From contig NZ_RBID01000011.1 in assembly GCF_003633895.1 (NCBI RefSeq), positions 310,001-374,000 of the forward strand: a DNA stretch of 64,000 nt, given 5' to 3'. The position numbers and the translations under genes are program-made. This DNA is from Vogesella indigofera (GTDB lineage: Bacteria; Pseudomonadota; Gammaproteobacteria; Burkholderiales; Chromobacteriaceae). Shown piece by piece: positions 45,652-56,052 of the stretch (positions are counted from its first letter, which is position 1; each line of letters starts with the position of its first letter). The notes beneath the pieces were generated by a model, which worked only from the letters and a program-made list of their open reading frames with translations, was not told the origin of the DNA and did no database searches.

Positions 45652-45678
45652 AAGGGCAGCCGGCTGGCTGCCCTTTTT
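45652..45678 (+). terminator. Rho-independent terminator after nagZ
   Basis: AAGGGCAGC (45652-45660) pairs with GCTGCCCTT (45667-45675), followed by TTT. It ends the rnc-era-recO-pdxJ-acpS-nagZ transcription unit. Confidence 0.85.
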
Positions 45679-45736
45679 CGCGTCCGCGCCGCAAGGCGCT
45701 CGGCATACGGTGAGTCATTAAGCCATCGCGGTAGGC

Positions 45737-47404
45737 TCAGGCCCACACCACGCCGGCGGTGAGCACTTCTTCCGCGTGCTGCAGCGCGGTGGTCAGATCG
45801 GGCTGGATGTTGCGGTTGCCCATCTCGCGGGCGAGACGCGCCTGTTTCAGCATCTGCATCACCTCGGTGCCGGCGCCGCACAGGATCAGGGTGCGCCCCT
45901 GCGCCTTCAGGTGCCGGTTCAGCGCCGACAGCGCCAGCAGGCCGGTGGTGTCCAGCATCACCAGCCGGTGCAGTTGCAGGATGATCACCCGCGCCTCGGG
46001 ATGGGCGTTGGCGATGGCCTCGATGCGGTCGGTGGCGCCGAAGAATAACGCGCCCTCGATGCGGTAGGCGATGCAGCCGTCGGGGATGTGCTTGCCGGCG
46101 ATGGAGTGGCGTTCGTACAGCTGCTGATGTTCGGCTTTCAGCTCCTGCACGCTGGTGCTGCCGGCCATGCGCTGGATGAAGAACACCGCCGCCATCATCA
46201 GCCCGATCTGCACCGCGATGGTGAGGTCGAAGATGACCGTCAGCGCGAAGGTCACCACCAGCACCAGCGTGTCGCGCTTCGGAAACTGTGCCGCCTTGCG
46301 GATGTCCCAGTCGCCCATCTTGATGGCGACCGCGATCAGGATGGCGGCCAGCACCGCCAGCGGGATGTAGGCCGCCAGCGGCGCCGCGATCAGGATCACC
46401 AGCAGCAGGAACAGCGCATGCACGATGCCGGACACCGGCGTCTTGCCGCCGTTGTTGATGTTGGTGGCGGTGCGGGCGATGGCGCCGGTGGCGGGAATGC
46501 CGCCGAAGAACGGCACCACCATGTTGGCGATGCCCTGCGCGATCAGCTCCTGGTTGGCGTCGTGCTTGTCACCGGTCAGGTTGTCGGCGACCACGGCACA
46601 CAGCAGCGACTCAATGGCGCCGAGCAGCGCGATGGTGAAGGCCGGGGCCAGCAGGTCGGACAGGTGTTCCGGGTCGAAGGCCAGGCCGTGCAGCTCGGGT
46701 AGCCCTTGCGGAATGCCGCCGAACTTGCTGCCGATGGTGGCCAGCGGCAGCGAGAACAGGCTGACGGTCAGTGTGGCCAGCACCAGCGCCACGAACGGCC
46801 CCGGCAGCGTCCGGTTCAGTGATTTCGGCCACAGCAGGATCAGCAGCAGTGAGGCGGCGGAGACGGCCAGCGTCAGCGGGTCGAACTGATTGATGGTGTG
46901 GCGCAGGAGGTCGACGACGGCGAAAAAGCCGCTGGGCATGCTGCCGATCGGCAGACCGAAGAAATCCTTCAGCTGGGTGAGCAGGATCAGCACCGCGATG
47001 CCGTTGGTGAAGCCGGTAATCAGCGGCATCGGGAAGAACTTGATCACCTGCCCCAGCCGCAGCAGCCCCATCAGCACCAGCATCGCCCCGGCCATGAAGG
47101 TGCAGATGATCAGGTTAGCGATGCCGTATTTGACCACGATGCCGTAGATGATGACGATGAAGGCACCGGTCGGGCCGCTGACCGAGGTCTTGCTGCCACC
47201 CAGTAGCGAGGTCAGGAAGCCGGCGATGACGGCGGTAAAGATGCCGGCCTGTGGTGGCACGCCGCTGGCAATGGCAAACGCCATCGCCAGCGGCAGCGCG
47301 ACGATGCCGACGGTAATGCCGGCCATCAGGTCCTGGCGCAAGGTGGCCTTGTCGTAGCGGCGCAGGGTATGCAGCAGGGCGGGGTGGAAGCGGAGGGTGG
47401 CCAT
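45737..47404 (-). CDS. SulP family anion transporter with STAS domain
   Basis: A 555-residue inner-membrane transporter with 10 or more hydrophobic segments over about residues 25-420 and a C-terminal STAS domain (about 430-540: GCIAYRIEGALFFGATDRIE, LVMLDTTGLLALSALNRHL). SLC26/SulP motifs include ITVGIVALPLAMAFAIASG and GPTGAFIVIIYGIV. Members carry sulfate, bicarbonate or dicarboxylates; the substrate here is unknown. It stands alone, convergent with nagZ. Confidence 0.9.
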   Translation of the reverse strand: MATLRFHPALLHTLRRYDKATLRQDLMAGITVGIVALPLAMAFAIASGVPPQAGIFTAVIAGFLTSLLGGSKTSVSGPTGAFIVIIYGIVVKYGIANLIICTFMAGAMLVLMGLLRLGQVIKFFPMPLITGFTNGIAVLILLTQLKDFFGLPIGSMPSGFFAVVDLLRHTINQFDPLTLAVSAASLLLILLWPKSLNRTLPGPFVALVLATLTVSLFSLPLATIGSKFGGIPQGLPELHGLAFDPEHLSDLLAPAFTIALLGAIESLLCAVVADNLTGDKHDANQELIAQGIANMVVPFFGGIPATGAIARTATNINNGGKTPVSGIVHALFLLLVILIAAPLAAYIPLAVLAAILIAVAIKMGDWDIRKAAQFPKRDTLVLVVTFALTVIFDLTIAVQIGLMMAAVFFIQRMAGSTSVQELKAEHQQLYERHSIAGKHIPDGCIAYRIEGALFFGATDRIEAIANAHPEARVIILQLHRLVMLDTTGLLALSALNRHLKAQGRTLILCGAGTEVMQMLKQARLAREMGNRNIQPDLTTALQHAEEVLTAGVVWA

Positions 47405-47518
47405 GGGGCGCTCTGGGCGACAGTTGGAGAGCTACAGACTAGTAAAATCCCCATTGCTGCTCAAGGGTTTTATGCAAACGCTGCGCCGAAAGCGGCAAGG
47501 CCTTGCCGCCGGAATGGC

Positions 47519-48970
47519 TCAGTGACGTTCGGCGCGGACGTTGATCAGCTGGTAGTAGGCGGTCTGCAGCAGTAGGCGGGTGGCCTTGACCGGCAGCACG
47601 CCCTGCGGCTGGTGGATCTCGAACTGGCGCAGCGCCTGGTACGGCTTGCCGTACATCACCAGCACGTCCTGCGGGTTGAGGCGGGCATTGGCAGCCAGCC
47701 GGATCGCGTTTTGCACCTGTTCGGTGGCGTAGGTGACCACCGGCTTCACCTGGATCGCTTCCGGGTTCTTGCCGACGATCTCGATGCCGCATTCGGTGTC
47801 GCCGCACGGGCTGTGGCGGTTGATCCAGCGCACCACGCCGAGGAAAGGGTCACGGCCGGGACGGCGGATCAGCACCAGTTCGCCACTGCGCAGTGGCATG
47901 GTCGGCAGTTGGCCGCGCAGCAGGTAGCCGCTGGCGCTCATATTGCACACCTGCATCTGCGCCACTGGCGGTGGTGTATCGTCGCTGTCGGCTTGCAGTG
48001 CCTGCCAGCAGTGGTCGAGGGTGGCGTGCAGCTGCACGAACTCTTCGCTCTTGCTGTGCAGGCGCAGGTAGCGCCGCTGCGGCGGATAGACCAGTTCCTG
48101 GCGCAGTTTCAGGATCAGCTGCTGCTCCAGCTGTGCCGCGGCATCCAGTTGCGGGGTGGCCTGGCTTTTTTCTTCCCAGCTCTGCAGCACGCGGTGCACG
48201 CCGAGCAGCAGCTGGGCATGCTCCTGCCCCGGTTTGCCGCGGATGCTGCTGTGACGCGGCGCGGCATCGCGCTCCAGGTCGACGATGAAGCCGTTGCCGT
48301 CCACTGCCGATGCCAGCGGCAGCAGCTGGGCATGCTTGCCGCCTTCGCGGGCCAGCCGCACCAGGCACTCGATGCGCGCCGGATCCAGCCGGTTGCTGGC
48401 GGTGACGCCGAACAGCAGCAGCTGGCGGTACAGTGCGCCGAGGGTATCGTTCTTGCCGGCGGCAGTTTTGCTTTCCCAGCCGCCATCCAGCAGGTAGCGG
48501 TACAGGCGGTGGCAATCCTGCCAGAAACCGGGTGGCAGGCTGCTGTAGCCGAGCGCATGGGTGCGCAGCACCTCGATGGCACAGGCGAGGCAATCGGCGC
48601 AGGCGTCGATCTTACTTTTGTTGCTGCTGAAAAAGCCGCTGCGGCCCGCTTCCTGCTGCAGTCCCCGTTTTGCCTGGTGCAGCAGGCTGGTGGCAAGCGC
48701 CTGGGCCAGCACCATGGCGAACAATGCCTGCTGCGGCTGCGAAGCATCCAGACGGCGGGCCAGTTCCAGCAGGGCCGGCAGCAGGCTGTCGGCCTGGGCC
48801 CGCTGTGCCGGCAGCAGGGACGTGCTGTTGCCGGTTAGTGTGGCATGCAGCTCGCGCAGCAGGGTCTCGGCGGCGGCAAGGGTCTGCCGCGCGCCGTGCT
48901 CGCGGGCATGCTCGCCGCTGGCGCGCATCAGGTCGGCAAATTCGACTGCTTCGGCCAGATCGATGGCCAT
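47519..48970 (-). CDS. PilZ-like domain protein of unknown function
   Basis: A 483-residue soluble protein. The N-terminal two thirds is helical and contains a short CADCLAC cysteine motif; the C-terminal part (about 335-440) with CNMSASGYLLRGQLP and DPFLGVVRWINRHS looks like a diverged PilZ domain, though the RxxxR c-di-GMP-binding motif is not clear. The ATG at 48970 (MAIDLAEAVEF) is preferred to upstream GTG or TTG codons. It has no operon partner. A c-di-GMP-linked role is possible but unproven. Confidence 0.65.
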   Translation of the reverse strand: MAIDLAEAVEFADLMRASGEHAREHGARQTLAAAETLLRELHATLTGNSTSLLPAQRAQADSLLPALLELARRLDASQPQQALFAMVLAQALATSLLHQAKRGLQQEAGRSGFFSSNKSKIDACADCLACAIEVLRTHALGYSSLPPGFWQDCHRLYRYLLDGGWESKTAAGKNDTLGALYRQLLLFGVTASNRLDPARIECLVRLAREGGKHAQLLPLASAVDGNGFIVDLERDAAPRHSSIRGKPGQEHAQLLLGVHRVLQSWEEKSQATPQLDAAAQLEQQLILKLRQELVYPPQRRYLRLHSKSEEFVQLHATLDHCWQALQADSDDTPPPVAQMQVCNMSASGYLLRGQLPTMPLRSGELVLIRRPGRDPFLGVVRWINRHSPCGDTECGIEIVGKNPEAIQVKPVVTYATEQVQNAIRLAANARLNPQDVLVMYGKPYQALRQFEIHQPQGVLPVKATRLLLQTAYYQLINVRAERH

Positions 48971-49116
48971 GACGAGGGTCAGCACATTCAACGCACTAGC
49001 TTGGGAGGTGGGGAGGGGGCGTGCTCTGGGCGCGCCGGCTGCAGGGCATTGTGCCTGCTTAGTGGCGGAAGAAAAGGGGGACTGGCCGCTTTTTGGCGGG
49101 AATGTGCATATTCACG

Positions 49117-49143
49117 CAAAAGGCCGGACATTCAGTCCGGCCT
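49117..49143 (-). terminator. Rho-independent terminator after map
   Basis: AGGCCGGAC (49121-49129) pairs with GTCCGGCCT (49135-49143). Read on the minus strand it is followed by TTTT and lies 19 bases after the map stop. Confidence 0.8.
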
Positions 49144-49161
49144 CGTTAACGCTGCTGCAGT

Positions 49162-49959
49162 TTATTTCCACACCGGTTTCGGCGGGGTGCCGTCGGAGGT
49201 GGTCATGATTTCGTAGCCGGTTTCGGTGACCAGCACGGTGTGTTCCCACTGCGCCGACAGGCTGCGGTCCTTGGTGACCACGGTCCAGCCATCGGCCAGC
49301 AGGCGCAGGTGGCGCTTGCCCTGGTTGATCATCGGCTCGATGGTGAAGATCATGCCGGCCTTCAGTTCCATGCCGGTACCCGGCTGGCCGTAGTGCAGCA
49401 CTTGTGGCTCTTCGTGGAACTTGGTGCCGATGCCATGACCACAGAATTCCTGTACCACGCTGTAGCCGGCGCCTTCGGCATGGCGCTGGATGGCGTTGCC
49501 GATGTCACCGAGACGAGCGCCCGGCTTGACCTTCTCGATACCCTTCCACATGCACTCGTAGGTGACCTTGCACAGGCGGCGCGCAAAGTCGCTGACCTGG
49601 CCGACGTAGTACATGCGGCTGTTGTCGCCGTGGTAGCCGTCCTTGATCACGGTGATGTCCATGTTGAGGATGTCGCCGCTTTTCAGTGGTTTGTCGTCGG
49701 GGATGCCGTGGCAGATCACGTGGTTGATCGAGGTGCAGATCGATTTCGGATACGGAATGCCGCCATCCGGTGCGTAGTTCAGCGGCGCCGGGATGGTGCC
49801 CTGCACATTGACCATGTAGTCGTGGCAGAGCTGGTTCAGTTCGTTGGTGGTGACGCCGGGTTTGACGAAGGGCGTAATGTAGTCGAGCACTTCCGCGGCG
49901 AGCCGTCCGGCAACGCGCATTTTTTCGATATCTTGCTGGCTTTTGATCAGTGTGGACAT
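49162..49959 (-). CDS. map: Methionine aminopeptidase, type I
   Basis: A 265-residue type I enzyme. Metal ligands are visible: Asp in DILNMDITVIKDGYHGDNSR (two Asp), His in CGHGIGTKFHEEP, Glu in IFTIEPMI and Glu in QWEHTVLVTETGYEI. Known role: removes N-terminal methionine co-translationally. The ATG at 49959 (MSTLIKSQQDIEKMR) matches the family start; a TTG eight codons upstream is in frame. It is followed by a terminator. Confidence 0.95.
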   Translation of the reverse strand: MSTLIKSQQDIEKMRVAGRLAAEVLDYITPFVKPGVTTNELNQLCHDYMVNVQGTIPAPLNYAPDGGIPYPKSICTSINHVICHGIPDDKPLKSGDILNMDITVIKDGYHGDNSRMYYVGQVSDFARRLCKVTYECMWKGIEKVKPGARLGDIGNAIQRHAEGAGYSVVQEFCGHGIGTKFHEEPQVLHYGQPGTGMELKAGMIFTIEPMINQGKRHLRLLADGWTVVTKDRSLSAQWEHTVLVTETGYEIMTTSDGTPPKPVWK

Positions 49960-50050
49960 GCGTTCATCGCTTGATGGGTTCAAGCCGTCATGATAGCAAA
50001 CATCACGTTAGCGGACGACCCGCGCCGTCTGCCTGCGTGCTGCCAGCATG

Positions 50051-50365
50051 TCAGGCCAGAAACTGGTTCGGGTAGATTTCGTCGATCAGGGTGCGGCAAT
50101 CCACGATGCGCAGATCGTTGTCCTTGGCAAAATCCATCAGGAAGCGGAATACCTGCGGCTGGTTTTTTTCCAGCTTCTTGTCCACTGCGACGCAGCGGAC
50201 GTTGTCCAGCATCATCGGGCGTACAAACTGGTGATAGGCCAGCTTCTGGTCGTCGCCAAACGACGAGAGGATGCCGGCGAGACGTTCGGCCCAGTCGCTG
50301 GGACGGAACGTGCGGCCTTCGGATGTCAGGCCTTGGATAACGATTTCGTATGGATTACAGATCAT
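50051..50365 (-). CDS. DUF3579 protein
   Basis: A 104-residue small acidic-to-neutral protein beginning MICNPYEIVIQGLTSEGRTF and containing RPSDWAERLAGILSSFG, matching DUF3579, a family largely restricted to betaproteobacteria and near relatives. Function unknown. It sits upstream of map on the same strand with a gap of about 90 bases. Confidence 0.82.
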   Translation of the reverse strand: MICNPYEIVIQGLTSEGRTFRPSDWAERLAGILSSFGDDQKLAYHQFVRPMMLDNVRCVAVDKKLEKNQPQVFRFLMDFAKDNDLRIVDCRTLIDEIYPNQFLA

Positions 50366-50545
50366 GGCTTAACCGGGCGCGTTCTTTTGAGTGGGTGTGG
50401 TCTCTTGCCCTGTGCTGAATTGTTATGTGGCAGAGCAAACTGTTCTGCGATGTCAGTCACGGTTCGGGTTTACCCTCCATTCTACCGTAAAACCGGGTGG
50501 GCATCATCCTGCGCGGTGGCGGCAGGATGGCGGCTTTCCCCAATA

Positions 50546-52678
50546 TCAAATCCGGCGGAATGGTGGCAGGGCGGCCAGCAGGCGTTTGCCATAGTTCTGG
50601 CGCACGATGCGGGTGTCAAGAATGGTGACGCGGCCATAGTCCTGTTCGGTACGGATCAGGCGGCCGACGGCCTGGATCAGCTTGATCGACGCCTCCGGCA
50701 CCGTCAGCTCCACGAACGGGTTGCCGCCGCGTTTTTCGATCCAGCGCGACAGGGTGCGGCCGACCGGATCATCCGGCATCGCGAACGGCAGTTTGGCGAT
50801 GATGACGTGCACGCAGGCTTCGCCCGGCAGATCCAGCCCCTCGGAGAACGAGTCCAGCCCGAACAGCACGCTGGCGCGGCCGGCCTGCAGTGCGTCGCGG
50901 TGGTTCTGCAGCAGCACTGCCTTGGGCAGCTCGCCCTGCATCTGCACCCGTTCGCGCAGGTTGGCCGCAAGCCCTTCCGCCACTTCCTGCATTTGCTTGC
51001 GCGAGGTGAATAGCACCAGCGTGCCGACCGCCTCGTTGGGGTCGACCAGCTTGGGTAGCCAGTCGATGATTTCGCGGGTGTGACCGGCTGGGTCTTTCGG
51101 GGTGCTGAGCAGTGGCGGCACGTATAGCTCGCCCTGTTCGCTGAAGTTGAACGGCGAATCCAGCGCCACGGTCTGAACCTGCTCCAGCCACTTGAGGCCG
51201 GTCTGCGACAGCAGCAGATCGAAGCTGCCCAGCGAGCGCAGCGTGGCCGAGGTCAGCACCGCACCGGCGGCACGGCGCCACAGTGTGGCGGCGAGGCTGC
51301 CGGCTGCGCTTACCGGCGAGGCGGAGAACAGGTAGTCGCCCTTGCCGTCGGCGCGGCGGGTCACCCACTTGGCGATCGGCGGCGCGTTTTCTTCCGGCTC
51401 CTTCTCGAACAGGTCCCACAGAGCCATCAGCTGTTCGCACTTGCCGACCATGAAGCCGACGTCGGAGCTGGTCTTGTCGATCAGCAGCGTCTCCTGCTGC
51501 TTGTCCTTGCGCAGCTGGGCCAGACCGTCACTCATGCCGGTCAGGTTCTTGTACAGCATGCGCGCCGACAGCGCCATGTTGGCCGCAGGAATCTTCATCG
51601 ACTCCGGCAGCACGCCGTCCTCGACCAGCCACGACGGCTCCAGATTGTCGCTGCTGGCTTCCAGCGACGGCTCGGTCTGCAGCAGCCACAGCCATTCGGT
51701 GAGGCTTTCCATGCAGGCCGCTGCCGCCTCGCAGGCGTTGCTGGCCAGCTCCGGCTTGTCGATCAGGCTTTCGACGCGGGTCGCCAGCGGTGTGATCTTG
51801 TCCAGCCACGCCATCGCCTGCGCCAGGCTGTGTTCGGCGGCGAACTGGTTGACGGCCTTCTTGGCGAGGTGGTGCGCCTCGTCGATGCAGTAGAAGCTGT
51901 TTTCCGGCGCCGGCAGGATCACGCCGCCGCCCATCGCCACGTCGGCTAGCATCAGGTCGTGGTTGGCGACCACGATGTCGACGGTTTCCAGCGTTTCGCG
52001 CGCCAGATAAAACGGGCACTCCGGACGGTTGGGGCAGCCGGCTTTCAGGCAGCCGTGGCGGTCGTTGGTGACACGGCGCCACAGCTCGTCATTGATCATT
52101 TCCGGCCAGCTGTCGCGGTCGCCGTTCCACTTGCGGTAGTAGAAGGCGTCGGCCAGCTGACGCAGCGCCTCGATCTCGCCCTGTTCGGGCTTGCGCTCCC
52201 ACAGCGCCAGCGCCGGGTCCTGCGCGATCAGCTCGCCCTGCGCGTTGTCGGCGGTGAGCTGGTACAGGCGGTACGGGCACAGGTAACGGCCGCGGCCCTT
52301 GGCCAGTGCAAAGGTGGCCGGCAGGCCGCTTTTTTCGATGGCGAACGGCAGGTCGCGGTTGACCAGCTGTTCCTGCAGCGCGATGGTGGCGCTGGTGACC
52401 ACCAGCTTCTTGCCGCGCGACTTGGCCATCACGCCGCCGGCCAGCAGGTAGGCCAGGCTCTTGCCGACGCCGGTCGGGCCTTCGATCACGGCGATGCTCT
52501 CGCCGTTGCGCTCCGGCGCGTCGTCGCTGTCCTCGGCCTTGCTCAGGGTGCTGCCAAAGGCGTTGGCGACGGTGGCCAGCATTTGTCGCTGGGCGGCGCG
52601 CGGGCGGAAGCCCGGCAGGTTGTCGGCAATGGCGCGATAGTACTCGCGCAGGGAATCTTTTTCGGCGTCGGTCAGCAT
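50546..52678 (-). CDS. dinG: ATP-dependent DNA helicase DinG
   Basis: A 710-residue XPD-like superfamily 2 helicase. Walker A is GPTGVGKSLAYLL (about 66-78), the DEAH box is in FYCIDEAHHLAKKA, and the Fe-S cluster cysteines are in YLCPYRLYQL and CLKAGCPNRPECPFY. Motif VI is seen as QAVGRLIRTEQDYGRV. Known role: 5'-3' helicase that unwinds R-loops and D-loops. The gene is alone, with a 142-base region separating it from the divergent decarboxylase gene. Two copies of the DUS-like motif lie within. Confidence 0.93.
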   Translation of the reverse strand: MLTDAEKDSLREYYRAIADNLPGFRPRAAQRQMLATVANAFGSTLSKAEDSDDAPERNGESIAVIEGPTGVGKSLAYLLAGGVMAKSRGKKLVVTSATIALQEQLVNRDLPFAIEKSGLPATFALAKGRGRYLCPYRLYQLTADNAQGELIAQDPALALWERKPEQGEIEALRQLADAFYYRKWNGDRDSWPEMINDELWRRVTNDRHGCLKAGCPNRPECPFYLARETLETVDIVVANHDLMLADVAMGGGVILPAPENSFYCIDEAHHLAKKAVNQFAAEHSLAQAMAWLDKITPLATRVESLIDKPELASNACEAAAACMESLTEWLWLLQTEPSLEASSDNLEPSWLVEDGVLPESMKIPAANMALSARMLYKNLTGMSDGLAQLRKDKQQETLLIDKTSSDVGFMVGKCEQLMALWDLFEKEPEENAPPIAKWVTRRADGKGDYLFSASPVSAAGSLAATLWRRAAGAVLTSATLRSLGSFDLLLSQTGLKWLEQVQTVALDSPFNFSEQGELYVPPLLSTPKDPAGHTREIIDWLPKLVDPNEAVGTLVLFTSRKQMQEVAEGLAANLRERVQMQGELPKAVLLQNHRDALQAGRASVLFGLDSFSEGLDLPGEACVHVIIAKLPFAMPDDPVGRTLSRWIEKRGGNPFVELTVPEASIKLIQAVGRLIRTEQDYGRVTILDTRIVRQNYGKRLLAALPPFRRI

Positions 52679-52820
52679 CCGCGCATTGTAGCGGATTGGC
52701 CGCCCGCCTGCTTTGCCGCGTCGCCGGCGTGGTCGTCTGGCATCACTGCTGCACGCCGCTTAGCAGCTTGTCATCGGGGCAGCTAGACTGGGAACACGGC
52801 CTGCGCCGCAGGAGGAAACC

Positions 52821-54788
52821 ATGACACCAGTAAGCCGGGTTCTGATCGTCAGCAACGACGCCCGCTGGCAGGCCAGCGTGCTGGCGGGGCTGAACGCCGC
52901 CGCCGCCAAACTGCACAATTCGCTGGGCCTGTGTTTCGCCAGCGTTGCCCGCAGCAGCGATGCGCTGGCGCAGGTGGCGCACGACGGCGAATTGCAGTTC
53001 GTGCTGCTGGACAAGGGTATGAAGGAGCAGGGGCTGACGCAGCCGGCGGTGGAGCTGGCCAACCAGATTTCCGCGCTACGGCCGGAGTTGTCGCTGTACA
53101 TCCTGCTGCAGGACGACGACGAGAAGGTGCTGATGGAGACGCTGGCCAGCCACGCGGTGGATGGTTACTTCTACCGCGACGAGCAGGATTTTCACGGCTG
53201 GTTCCGCATTCTTGCCGCCGAGCTGGCGGAGAAGTCGGCGACGCCGTTCTACGACCGCCTCAAGCTGTACGTCAGCATGGCCAAGGACTCGTGGCATACC
53301 CCAGGCCACTCCGGCGGCGACTCGTTCAAGAACAGCCCGTGGGTCGGCGATTTCTACGATTTCGTCGGCGAGGAAATGCTGCGCGCCGACCTGTCGGTGT
53401 CGGTGCCGATGCTGGATTCGCTGCTGCACCCGACCGGGGTGATCGCCGACGCGCAAACGTTGGCCGCAAAGGCGTTTGGCGCGCGCAAGACCTATTTCGC
53501 CACCAACGGCACCTCCACCTCCAACAAGGTGATTTTCCAGACGCTATTGGCGCCGGGCGACAAGCTGCTGCTGGACCGCAACTGTCACAAATCGGTGCAC
53601 CACGGCGTGATCCTGTCCGGCGCGCTGCCGCTGTATCTCGACTCCTCGGTCAACCGCCACTACGGCATTTTCGGGCCGGTGCCCAAAACGGTAATTTTCG
53701 ACGCCATTGCGACCAACCCTGACGCGCGGGTGCTAATCCTGACCTCCTGCACCTACGACGGCCTGCGCTACGACCTGCCGCCCATCATCGCCGCCGCTCA
53801 CGCCGCCGGCATCAAGGTGGTGGTCGACGAGGCCTGGTACGGTCACGCCCGGTTTCACCACGCGCTGCGGCCAACGGCGCTGGAATCCGGCGCCGACTAT
53901 GTCACGCAAAGCACGCACAAGGTGCTGTCGGCGTTCTCGCAGGCGAGCATGATCCACGTCAACGACCCGGCTTTCGACGAGCACCTGTTCCGCGAAAACT
54001 TCAATATGCACGCCTCGACCAGCCCGCAGTACAACCTGATCGCCAGTCTCGACGTAGCGCGCAAGCAGGCGGTGACAGAGGGCTTCCGCCTGCTCGATCG
54101 CGCGCTGAAGCTGGCGCAGGAGTTGCGGCAGAAGATCAACTCCACCGGCGCCTTCCGCGTGCTGGAGCTGGAAGACCTGCTGCCGCAGAGCGTGTGCGGT
54201 GACGGCATCCGGCTGGACCCGACCAAGCTGACGGTGGACATCTCGCAAGCCGGCTACAGTGCCGACGAGTTGCAGCGCGCGCTGTTCGAGCGCTTCAACA
54301 TCCAGTTCGAGAAATCCACCTTCAATACCATCACCCTGTTGCTGACGGTGGGCACCACGCGCAGCAAGGTGTCGCGACTGTTCGATGCGCTGCTGCGACT
54401 GGCCAAGGAGCAGCGCCCGCCGCGACTACTGGGGCGGATGCCGGAGATCCCCGGCTTTACCCACCTGGCCTGCCTGCCACGCGATGCCTTCTATGAAACG
54501 GGCGAACGCCTGCCGCTGTTCGACGACGAGGGGCGGGCCAATCCGCAGCTGACCGGTCGCGTCTGTTGCGACCAGATCGTGCCCTATCCGCCGGGCATTC
54601 CGGTGCTGGTGCCGGGGCAGGTGATCGACGATGGCATCATCGCCTATCTGGCGCGGCTGTTGAAAACGCAGAAGCGCATCGAGATGCATGGTCTGGACGA
54701 GGAGGGCGGCGAGTACCGGGTGCGGGTGCTGACGGCGGCGGAACTGGCGGCGTTGCCGGGACAGGCTAGTGCAGTGGCGCGGGAATGA
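52821..54788 (+). CDS. Arginine/lysine/ornithine decarboxylase family protein (PLP-dependent)
   Basis: A 655-residue fold-type I decarboxylase with an N-terminal response-regulator-like wing domain (about 1-130), a PLP domain with the lysine K367 in TQSTHKVLSAFSQASM, and the pyridoxal-stacking region SWHTPGHSGGDSF. It is shorter than the E. coli inducible AdiA, CadA or SpeF (about 710-755). Which basic amino acid it uses cannot be decided. A biosynthetic or acid-stress polyamine role fits the presence of a putrescine catabolic operon elsewhere in the window. Confidence 0.85.
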   Translation: MTPVSRVLIVSNDARWQASVLAGLNAAAAKLHNSLGLCFASVARSSDALAQVAHDGELQFVLLDKGMKEQGLTQPAVELANQISALRPELSLYILLQDDDEKVLMETLASHAVDGYFYRDEQDFHGWFRILAAELAEKSATPFYDRLKLYVSMAKDSWHTPGHSGGDSFKNSPWVGDFYDFVGEEMLRADLSVSVPMLDSLLHPTGVIADAQTLAAKAFGARKTYFATNGTSTSNKVIFQTLLAPGDKLLLDRNCHKSVHHGVILSGALPLYLDSSVNRHYGIFGPVPKTVIFDAIATNPDARVLILTSCTYDGLRYDLPPIIAAAHAAGIKVVVDEAWYGHARFHHALRPTALESGADYVTQSTHKVLSAFSQASMIHVNDPAFDEHLFRENFNMHASTSPQYNLIASLDVARKQAVTEGFRLLDRALKLAQELRQKINSTGAFRVLELEDLLPQSVCGDGIRLDPTKLTVDISQAGYSADELQRALFERFNIQFEKSTFNTITLLLTVGTTRSKVSRLFDALLRLAKEQRPPRLLGRMPEIPGFTHLACLPRDAFYETGERLPLFDDEGRANPQLTGRVCCDQIVPYPPGIPVLVPGQVIDDGIIAYLARLLKTQKRIEMHGLDEEGGEYRVRVLTAAELAALPGQASAVARE

Positions 54789-54799
54789 GCGCCCGCGCC
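54776..54799 (+). other. Hairpin at the end of the decarboxylase gene
   Basis: GGCGCGGG (54776-54783) pairs with CCCGCGCC (54792-54799) across the stop codon. There is no T-run, so it is not a classical terminator. Confidence 0.4.
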
Positions 54800-55091
54800 G
54801 TCGTGTTGATTATGCTAAACACCGGAAAATGCCTAGCACGATGATTCATATCGGTTTTTTTGAAAAATTGCGTGCGGACGCTGGCGCGTAAATGCCACAC
54901 AGACTTGTCACCAGATTGGATTTCGGATACATATAACCATGTCGCAATTCTGTAAAACATGAAATGTACATGGGCAGATATTGCGACAATCCGAGCCAGG
55001 CAACGCCAGTTTGCGTGTAGTAATGTGCCACTGCGCATGAAAACGCCACGTTTTCACGCTGCCGTGGCATTCATTTTTTCCGGAATTCAAC
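54789..55091. other. AT-rich leader region upstream of argF
   Basis: About 300 bases without a credible gene. A candidate promoter is TTGTCA (54905-54910), 17-base spacer, TACATA (54928-54933), about 155 bases before argF, leaving a long untranslated leader. No clear ArgR box was found; ATTCATTTTTTCCGGAAT at 55070-55087 is only weakly symmetric. Short minus-strand reading frames here are not convincing. Confidence 0.4.
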
Positions 55092-56015
<924 letters not shown>

Positions 56016-56052
56016 TCCGGCGGCAACCCAAGCGTATCTGAAAGAGAAAACG

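Noticed and set aside
55070-55087. ArgR box before argF
   Set aside because: ATTCATTTTTTCCGGAAT is only weakly symmetric and too far from the 18-base ARG box consensus.
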